DNA from: Streptomyces sp. NBC_00568
GTDB taxonomy: Bacteria > Actinomycetota > Actinomycetes > Streptomycetales > Streptomycetaceae
Direction: 5' to 3'
DNA: 64,000 nucleotides
Assembly (NCBI RefSeq): GCF_026341855.1
Contig: NZ_JAPENW010000001.1
Span: 3,153,001 to 3,217,000, forward strand
Shown: one piece after another, positions 58,228 to 64,000 of the stretch
How the letters are laid out: each line of letters opens with the position of its first letter
How positions within the stretch are numbered: position 1 is the stretch's first letter
Position numbers and translations under genes: made by a program
The notes under the pieces: generated by a model
What the model was told of the DNA's origin: nothing
Seen by the model: only the letters and a program-made list of their open reading frames with translations
Database searches by the model: none

Positions 58228-58671
58228 CTACGCCTGACCGTACGGTCGACCACAGTCCGAGTCGCACTGCGCCAGGTTCGTGCCGTCCACGGTCCACAGG
58301 TCATCGAAGACCACGAACCCGGCCGCCTTCATGGCGCGAGCAGAGGCAGCGACCTTCTCCAAGTCGCGGCCCCCTCCACCGGGCATCGGGTTGTGGTGCA
58401 GGAACCGGCCCGCGTGCCGCGCGCACAGCTCGGCGTACTCCTTCGTGTGCAGGATGAGCGCGTGGAGCCCGAGGTCGACGTCGTCGGACGGGACCATGGG
58501 AACGGTGGCTGTGGCCGCCGTGACCAGGAAGGCGACCGCCTGGTCCGCGATCCGCTCAGCGCGCTCGGGGGACTGCCCGTCGTGGACCGCCACGAAGCGG
58601 GCCAGGCTCTCGAACAGCACTTCACCAGCTGCCGTGCGACCGGTCTTCTGATCGTTCGCTGTTGCCGTCAT
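58228..58671 (-). CDS. HHNP-motif protein with cysteine-bearing tail
   Basis: A 147-residue protein. The core (LFESLARFVAVHDGQSPERAERIADQAVAFLVTAA ... DDVDLGLHALILHTKEYAELCARHAGRFLHHNP) resembles bacterial glycine-rich-domain-like proteins (GRDP/DUF1399 type), with several conserved histidines and one Cys that could bind metal. A flexible GGGGRD segment leads to a C-terminal tail (VDGTNLAQCDSDCGRPYGQA) with a C-x3-C pair. The function is unknown. ATG 58671 has TGAGGAGATTGCAC upstream. It is transcribed toward the kinase gene. Confidence 0.75.
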   Translation of the reverse strand: MTATANDQKTGRTAAGEVLFESLARFVAVHDGQSPERAERIADQAVAFLVTAATATVPMVPSDDVDLGLHALILHTKEYAELCARHAGRFLHHNPMPGGGGRDLEKVAASARAMKAAGFVVFDDLWTVDGTNLAQCDSDCGRPYGQA

Positions 58672-58823
58672 GTGCAATCTCCTCAGGTGAGGTGGTGCGA
58701 GGCATGTACAACCCGTCCCGATCGGCGAGCTCGGCTCAGAGACGATCGGGAAGCGGGCTTGGAGGCCGGCCCCGGACGGGGACGGGGGAGCCGGGCGGTC
58801 GGCACCCGTCCGGGGCGGCCGGT

Positions 58824-58922
58824 CTACTGGCTGGTCCCGAGGGCCATGCCGATCACCAGACCGCATGAACCGCTGATGCAGATGATGAAGAGGACCCCGG
58901 CATACCGGCCGATGGCGCGCAT
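58824..58922 (-). CDS. Tiny single-span membrane protein (32 residues)
   Basis: MRAIGRYAGVLFIICISGSC continues to a short GLVIGMALGTSQ end, nearly all one hydrophobic helix. Its ATG overlaps the stop of the 76-residue gene (TGATG), so translational coupling is expected and supports reality despite the size. The function is unknown. Loops downstream to 58672 hold no other gene. Confidence 0.55.
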   Translation of the reverse strand: MRAIGRYAGVLFIICISGSCGLVIGMALGTSQ

Positions 58923-59152
58923 CACAGCCCGGCCCCACTGTTGCCGTTCCTCGCGCCCAGACGCTCGCTCAACTCTTCCCGAGCGCTGAGTGCGACGACG
59001 CCACCCGGCATGGCATCCCACTCCCGGCCGCCACGGATTGGCCGCATCTGCACGCGACCGCCGATCTCCCCCATGACGACGCCGATGCGTCCGCTGGCAC
59101 TGTCCTTCGCCAGTTCGCCGATGCCTGGCCTGGTCTGCTGGTTGCTCGCCAT
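58922..59152 (-). CDS. Small conserved hypothetical protein (76 residues)
   Basis: MASNQQTRPGIGELAKDSASGRIGVVMGEIGGRVQMRPIRGGREWDAMPGGVVAL... is a small SH3-like beta protein with two paired GR-G/VV-MG strands and the GGREWDA motif, a type I recall as frequent in Streptomyces regulatory loci. No catalytic residues are evident. It starts the short minus-strand unit running through the 32-residue membrane protein and is divergent from the HTH/PLD-like regulator, sharing a 119-base promoter region with a palindrome. Confidence 0.72.
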   Translation of the reverse strand: MASNQQTRPGIGELAKDSASGRIGVVMGEIGGRVQMRPIRGGREWDAMPGGVVALSAREELSERLGARNGNSGAGL

Positions 59153-59208
59153 GCCAACGAGCTTCCTGCTGACCACCAGGACGCCGGAACCATGGGCAAA
59201 CCCCACTT

Positions 59209-59220
59209 CGGGACGTCCCG
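59209..59220. promoter_or_regulatory. 12-bp palindrome in a divergent promoter
   Basis: CGGGACGTCCCG is a perfect palindrome. Related half-sites AACGTCCC (59231-59238) and GCCGTCCC (59243-59250) follow at regular spacing before the HTH/PLD regulator start. Likely operators for that regulator. Confidence 0.55.
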
Positions 59221-59271
59221 CGTCGGGTAGAACGTCCCTAGTGCCGTCCCCGGTTGGTAGGAGAGATTGAA

Positions 59272-60015
59272 ATGGCAAACGAGAGATTACGTGCGGCCAT
59301 GGCGGCCGGCGGCTGGACGTACAACGCCCTCGCGGACAAGGTCGAAGTCGACCCCAAGTCCGTCGAACGATGGGTCAACCTGGGGCGTACGCCGCGCCGA
59401 GCCACGGCCATGTTGGCAGCAGAAACGCTAGGAGAAGACGTGCACGCTCTATGGCCATCGCTCAGGCAGGCACGCCCCGCCCGCGCCGTCAGCCCGGAAC
59501 TTGTGGCCCTCTACGACCAGCGGGCGGACATCCCCGTCTCCACCTTCGTGGACATGCTGACCCAGGCGCGCGAACAGATCGACGTCTTGGTGTACGCCGC
59601 CGTCTTCCTGCACGAGGCGTACCCGAGACTCAACGAGCTCTTGAAGGAGCGAGCAGCCGAGGGCTGTACAGTCCGGATCGCAGTCGGCGACGCGGACAGC
59701 TCCAACGTTCAACAGCGCGGCGAAGAGGAGAAGTTCGGCCACGGGATCCAGTCCCGTTGCCGCCTCGCGCTGATGCACTATCGCCCCCTGATGGGGGTAC
59801 CGGGCATCGAGGTACGGACGCACGCCACGACGCTCTACAACTCGATCTACCGGGCCGATGATCAGGCACTGGTCAACGCCCATGTCTGGGGCGTGAACGC
59901 CTATAGCGCCCCTGTCTGGCACCTGCGCAGAAATGGAGAAGGCGGCATGTTCGACACCTACGCCGACAGCTTCGGCGCAGTGTGGGCGACCGCGACGCCA
60001 GTACGAGAGAAGTGA
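59272..60015 (+). CDS. HTH regulator fused to a phospholipase-D-like domain
   Basis: A 247-residue protein. The N-terminal 60 residues form an XRE-type helix-turn-helix (ALADKVEVDPKSVERWVNLGRTPRRATAMLAAETLG). The rest (about 80-245: SPELVALYDQRADIPVSTFVDMLTQAREQIDVLVYAAVFLHEAYPRLNELLKERAAEGCTVRIAVGD) follows the PLD-superfamily layout but lacks an intact HKD motif, so it may sense rather than hydrolyse. ATG with AGGAGAGATTGAA upstream. Two bases separate it from the Nudix gene, so they are one operon. Confidence 0.87.
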   Translation: MANERLRAAMAAGGWTYNALADKVEVDPKSVERWVNLGRTPRRATAMLAAETLGEDVHALWPSLRQARPARAVSPELVALYDQRADIPVSTFVDMLTQAREQIDVLVYAAVFLHEAYPRLNELLKERAAEGCTVRIAVGDADSSNVQQRGEEEKFGHGIQSRCRLALMHYRPLMGVPGIEVRTHATTLYNSIYRADDQALVNAHVWGVNAYSAPVWHLRRNGEGGMFDTYADSFGAVWATATPVREK

Positions 60016-60017
60016 TC

Positions 60018-60488
60018 ATGGCACGCACCGAGTACTACGACGACCCAGATGCCCCCAAGCCGAACAGTCTGGTCGTCGCCGCGTCCGCGGTGGTCACTGA
60101 CGACGAGGGACGCATCCTCCTACAGCGCCGGCGGGACAACGACCTCTGGGCGTTGCCCGGCGGCGGCATGGAAATGACCGACTCCCTGCCGGGCACTGCC
60201 GTCCGCGAGGTGAAGGAGGAGACGGGCCTGGACGTGGAGATCACCGGGCTCGTAGGGACGTACACCGACCCGCGCCATGTCATCGCCTATACGGATGGCG
60301 AGGTGCGTCGGCAGTTCAACGTCTGCTTCACGGCGAGGGTGGTCGGTGGCCGACTGGCCATTTCGGACGAGTCAACTGAGCTGCGGTTCGTCCAGACGGG
60401 GGAGATTGATCAGTTGCCAATGCACCACACACAGCGACTCCGGGTCCGTCACTTCTTGGAGCACCGTCAGCGTCCCTATCTCGGCTGA
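60018..60488 (+). CDS. Nudix hydrolase
   Basis: A 156-residue protein with a full Nudix box (GGGMEMTDSLPGTAVREVKEETGLDV, residues about 47-72) inside the usual alpha/beta/alpha fold. Substrates of such enzymes are nucleoside diphosphates linked to another group. In the element pSAM2 the immunity protein Pif, which blocks redundant transfer into cells already carrying the element, has a Nudix motif, so a similar role is possible here. It is translated just after the HTH/PLD regulator. Confidence 0.93.
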   Translation: MARTEYYDDPDAPKPNSLVVAASAVVTDDEGRILLQRRRDNDLWALPGGGMEMTDSLPGTAVREVKEETGLDVEITGLVGTYTDPRHVIAYTDGEVRRQFNVCFTARVVGGRLAISDESTELRFVQTGEIDQLPMHHTQRLRVRHFLEHRQRPYLG

Positions 60489-60727
60489 CCCCGAAGGTGC
60501 ACGTCTAACGCTCGCTGTGTCTGCCACCTCTCAGGGCAACGGGACCCGGGCTGCCATCGGTCAGCCCCTTGTCGTACGTCGGCCGCCTGTGCGGGCAGTG
60601 ACCGAGAAGCTCCCCATCTGTTCCGGTAGGGGGTAGTTGCTGAAGCGACGATACCCAGGCATTCCTATGCTGCGCTGCGTAAGCTGGATCACCAATCAGT
60701 GAGGCGCGTGCGCGGGGATGGGGCAGC

Positions 60728-63700
60728 ATGGACGATCGGCTTCGCGACTTTGCTAAGGCCTCACCCAACTTCGGGGTGCTGTATCAGCACCAGCCGCTGC
60801 TCTCCCTGTACGGGGCTTCCGCCGAAGCGACCGTGTTCACGAACCCCAATTCCTCCCTGGTCCAGGCGGGCCAGTTTGGCGAGGTCCTCGCCGAGGAACT
60901 GGTCGCCCGTATCGGGATGCGGATCGAGGGCGATCGGCAGATCGACCGGCTGACCGCTCTGACCAGGGCCGGAGTGCTTGTACCGGAGATCCGCGACGAC
61001 TTCGATCGGCTGCGCCGCGACCGGAACAAGGCCGCCCACAGCCACCTCTTCGACACGGCGCGGGCTCTGGCCGCCGTTCGGATCTGCTACCGGCTCGGTC
61101 TCTGGTTCCACGATGCGATCGATGGCCGGCGGACCGTCGCCGAGTTCGTGCCGCCCACGGACCCCGGTGACAGCGCTCAGATCACGGACCCGGCCGAATT
61201 GGCCGAGCTGCGCGAGGCACTCGACGGCCACCGTCAGGCGCTCACTCAGGCCCGCACGAGGCTCGCCGAGGCCGACGACACGTTGGAGGCCGAGCGCAGG
61301 GCGCGGGCCGAGGCCGAAAAACTCATCGCCAGCGCCGACGCGAACAAGACCGAACTGCTTTCCAGAGTGGAGCAGTTGAGCGGCCAGATCGAAGAGCTGC
61401 GCGCCGCCCAGCAGGCGAAGTACGAGGCCGCCCGGAGGCAGCCGCGTCAGGTCGACGCCAAGCGACGCGAGGCGATCATCCACCGTGCGCAGCGGCCCGC
61501 CGCGCTCAACGAGGTGCAGGCTCGCGAGGCCATCGACGAGATGCTGCACGCAGCGGGATGGGTCGTCCAGGACCGCGACCAGATCAACCCGGGAGAGAAC
61601 CAGGGCGTGGCAGTACGGGAGTTCACGCTGGCCACCGGCCGCGCGGACTACGTCATGTATGTCGACGGCAGGATTGTCGGTGTGATCGAGGCCAAGCGGG
61701 AGGGCGACCACCTCTCTAGCGCCGTGGAGCAGAACGATCGGTACGCGGCCGGTGTCCTTAAGGAGCACCGGCTCGCCGTCTGGCGGGCGGCGGAGCCGTT
61801 CGCGTTCCGCTACGCGACGACCGGCACCGAGACCTATTTCATCAACCGCCTCGACCCCGACGCCCGCTCCCGAGAGGTGTTCTCCTTTCACCGCCCCGCG
61901 ACGGTGGCGGCCTGGATGCGTCGCGCTGATGAGGCACCGGCTGTCCCGACGTTCCGGGCCGCCATGCGCCGACTGCCCGTGCTGGAACCGAACGGGTTGC
62001 GGCTTGCCCAGATCGACGCCATCAGCGGCCTGGAGAAGTCCCTGGCAGAGGACCGGTCGCGGGCCCTGATCCAGATGGCGACGGGCGCGGGCAAGACCTT
62101 CACCGCCGTGGCGCAGACCTACCGGCTGCTCAAGCACGCCAAGGCGCGTCGGGTTCTGTTCCTCGTCGACCGCAACAACCTGGGCAAGCAGGCCTATGAC
62201 GAGTTCCGCAAGTTCACGACACCGGACGACGGCCGCAAGCTGTCCGACATCTACAACGTCGACCGGCTCGGGGCGGCGGGCCTTCAGGACACCTCGTCGG
62301 TGGTCATCTGCACGATCCAGAAGATGTACTCGCTGCTGCGTGGGGAGACCCTCGTCGATGACGAGCCTGCGGACGAGGCCTCTGACAGTACGGCGTACGA
62401 GGACACGTACGCGACGGACCAGCCCATCGAGGTCTCCTACAACCCGAAGGTCCCGATCGAGTCCTTCGACCTGATCATCGTGGACGAGTGCCACCGCTCG
62501 ATCTACGGCCTGTGGCGGGGCGTGCTGGAGTACTTCGACGCACACCTGGTCGGCCTGACCGCCACCCCCACCCTCCAGACTCTCGGCTTCTTCGGCCGTA
62601 ACCTGGTCTCCGAGTACACCTATCCGCAGGCCGTCGCGGACGGGGTGAACGTCGACTTCGACGTCGTGCGGATGCGCACCGACCTGCGCGAGAAGGGTGC
62701 CGCGACCATCGAGTCGGGCACGACGGTGCGAGTCAAGGACCGCAAGACGCGACGGCAGCGCTACCAGGAACTGGACGACGACTTCACCTACACGACCGGG
62801 CAGATCGGCCGCTCGGTGGTGACGGTGGATGAGATCCGGGCGGTGCTCACCGCGTACCGGGATAACTGGCGGCGTTGGTTCCCCGGCCGTACCGAGCTTC
62901 CGAAGACCCTGATCTTCGCGGTCGGCGAAGACCATGCGGAAGATGTCCTCGCCCAGGTTAAAGAGGTCTTCGGGCGCGGCGACGACTTCGCGAAGAAGAT
63001 CACGTACAAGAGCCGCCAGGCCGGCGAGGATCCGGACGAGTTGATCCGAGCGCTGCGGACCTCGCCTCAGATGCGGGTTGCCGTCACCGTCGACATGATC
63101 GCGACCGGTACGGACGTGAAGGCCCTGGAGTGCGTGATCTTCCTGCGAGAGGTGCGCAGCGCCGTCCTCTTCGAGCAGATGAAGGGCCGCGGCGCTCGCA
63201 CCATCGACGCGACAGAGCTCCAGGAGGTCACACCGGATGCGGACGCCACGGTCCGCAAGGACCGGTTTGTGCTCGTTGACGCGGTCGGGGTGACGGACTC
63301 CCCGCTGGTGGATGCCAAGCCGTTGGTGCCTGCGGGCGAGCGGCAGGTCTCACTGGCCAAGCTGCTGGACAAGGCAGGCACGAAGTCGATCAGCGCGAGC
63401 GAGGCCGAGATCCTTGCGGGACGGCTGGCGCGGCTCAACCAGCAGTTGACGGAGGAGGAGCGCGAGCAGCTCACGCGCGCCTCGGGCGGGCGTACTTTGT
63501 CCGAGATCGCGGGCGCCATCGTGAAGGCGGTGGACCCAGACCGGCAGGAACGGGCCCTGGAACAGGGCGGCCAGGCGGAGGCCAGGAGGATTGTGGAGGA
63601 CGCGATCGCTCCGCTGACGGAGTACCCCGATCTTCGGCGGCACATCATCGAGATCCGGCGGGACAAGGATTACCTCTTCGACGAGTTCACGGCCGTCGAG

Positions 63701-64000
63701 GTAACGGACGTCGACGAGATCCCGCGCGAGGAGCGGGCCCGGGAGCAGGTCAGCCGATGGAGCCAGCTCCTTAAGGACGAGCGCGACCGTATCGCGGCGG
63801 TCAGTATCGCCCTGACGAGCCCCCGATCGGTTTCACCTGCGGAGACGTACGCCGCCTTGAAGGAACTGGCCCTGGAGATCCGCCGCCCGCAGTTCGCCTG
63901 GACGCCGCAGGCCCTGTGGACGTATTACGAGGATTTGGGCGCTGCGGTCCACTCCGACGGTGGCCGGGAGGCGGGAGTCCCTGATTTGATCTCGCTCATT
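60728..64000 (+). CDS. hsdR: Type I restriction enzyme R subunit (HsdR), 3' end outside window
   Basis: 1091 codons are visible and the frame is open at the window edge. The N-terminal DUF4145-like domain (about 20-130) is followed by a coiled coil (about 150-240), a nuclease site with Asp307 (GRADYVM), Glu321 and Lys323 (VIEAKRE), and a superfamily 2 motor with ATGAGKTF (Lys456), DECHRSIY (Asp586-His589) and GLTATP. HsdR translocates and cuts foreign DNA with HsdM and HsdS, expected downstream. Codon choice is a little less GC3-biased than its surroundings, consistent with acquisition. Confidence 0.95.
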   Translation, partial: MDDRLRDFAKASPNFGVLYQHQPLLSLYGASAEATVFTNPNSSLVQAGQFGEVLAEELVARIGMRIEGDRQIDRLTALTRAGVLVPEIRDDFDRLRRDRNKAAHSHLFDTARALAAVRICYRLGLWFHDAIDGRRTVAEFVPPTDPGDSAQITDPAELAELREALDGHRQALTQARTRLAEADDTLEAERRARAEAEKLIASADANKTELLSRVEQLSGQIEELRAAQQAKYEAARRQPRQVDAKRREAIIHRAQRPAALNEVQAREAIDEMLHAAGWVVQDRDQINPGENQGVAVREFTLATGRADYVMYVDGRIVGVIEAKREGDHLSSAVEQNDRYAAGVLKEHRLAVWRAAEPFAFRYATTGTETYFINRLDPDARSREVFSFHRPATVAAWMRRADEAPAVPTFRAAMRRLPVLEPNGLRLAQIDAISGLEKSLAEDRSRALIQMATGAGKTFTAVAQTYRLLKHAKARRVLFLVDRNNLGKQAYDEFRKFTTPDDGRKLSDIYNVDRLGAAGLQDTSSVVICTIQKMYSLLRGETLVDDEPADEASDSTAYEDTYATDQPIEVSYNPKVPIESFDLIIVDECHRSIYGLWRGVLEYFDAHLVGLTATPTLQTLGFFGRNLVSEYTYPQAVADGVNVDFDVVRMRTDLREKGAATIESGTTVRVKDRKTRRQRYQELDDDFTYTTGQIGRSVVTVDEIRAVLTAYRDNWRRWFPGRTELPKTLIFAVGEDHAEDVLAQVKEVFGRGDDFAKKITYKSRQAGEDPDELIRALRTSPQMRVAVTVDMIATGTDVKALECVIFLREVRSAVLFEQMKGRGARTIDATELQEVTPDADATVRKDRFVLVDAVGVTDSPLVDAKPLVPAGERQVSLAKLLDKAGTKSISASEAEILAGRLARLNQQLTEEEREQLTRASGGRTLSEIAGAIVKAVDPDRQERALEQGGQAEARRIVEDAIAPLTEYPDLRRHIIEIRRDKDYLFDEFTAVEVTDVDEIPREERAREQVSRWSQLLKDERDRIAAVSIALTSPRSVSPAETYAALKELALEIRRPQFAWTPQALWTYYEDLGAAVHSDGGREAGVPDLISLI

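Noticed and set aside
60761..62935. A 724-codon minus-strand frame
   Set aside because: Antisense to hsdR, whose plus-strand translation shows nuclease and motor motifs and continues to the window end.
58692..64000. Right attachment site of the AICE
   Set aside because: I looked for another copy of the tRNA-Arg 3' end (GGTTCGAATCCTGC) right of the transfer genes and found none. It is presumably beyond the window.

Overview
The window is very GC-rich, with strongly GC3-biased codons, GTG/ATG starts that often overlap the preceding stop, and families such as a DyP/Sco/PCuAC copper operon, a subtilisin-inhibitor-like protein, a MocR regulator and a pSAM2-like integrative element. Together these point to a Streptomyces chromosome. 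The gene order serS - pheA - dtpA - copCD - PCuAC - sco matches the arrangement known from S. coelicolor and S. lividans on the chromosome arm near oriC.

Layout: 1-2160 holds an ABC-2 exporter (permease end, ATPase, permease) with a strong terminator. 2.8-6.6 kb has tRNA-Ser, a HAD phosphatase, serS and pheA, with a cluster of DnaA-box-like 9-mers in the serS-pheA gap. 6.7-13.3 kb is a copper trafficking and peroxidase operon on the minus strand. 13.6-26.8 kb is mixed housekeeping and regulation: two HATPase anti-sigma-like proteins, a CitG/MdcB-like protein, a MocR regulator and an MFS pump, an Xaa-Pro aminopeptidase, a GAF-SpoIIE phosphatase, two prim-pol domain proteins (the second lies at 33.9 kb), a SEC-C protein and a glycerophosphodiesterase. 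27-30.2 kb holds an HtrA protease and tRNA-Ser(UGA). The 3' half and terminator of that tRNA are copied again 1.46 kb downstream. 30.2-33.7 kb is a DrrAB-type exporter with a DUF4097 protein and a divergent HTH regulator.

35.8-41.3 kb is a five-gene, translationally coupled operon. Its order and domain make-up resemble the actinobacterial igr operon for the last steps of steroid side-chain removal: two acyl-CoA dehydrogenase subunits, MaoC-DUF35 and MaoC hydratase subunits, and an Ltp2-type aldolase. An ECF sigma factor and an acyl-CoA synthetase follow. 44.2-48.5 kb is one 1426-codon PAS/kinase-like/receiver protein whose phospho-acceptor histidine is not visible. An SSI-like inhibitor and tRNA-Ser come next.

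From tRNA-Arg(ACG) at 49.8 kb onward the window enters an actinomycete integrative and conjugative element (AICE): integrase, excisionase, RepSA-type initiator, Spd-type membrane protein, FtsK-like Tra and a KorSA-like GntR repressor with a clear operator. Beyond it lies a little-known module: a protein kinase, a protein with an HHNP motif and a cysteine-bearing tail, tiny proteins, an HTH/PLD-like regulator and a Nudix protein. A type I restriction HsdR subunit then runs off the window. The right attachment site is not in the window, so the right boundary of the element is unknown.
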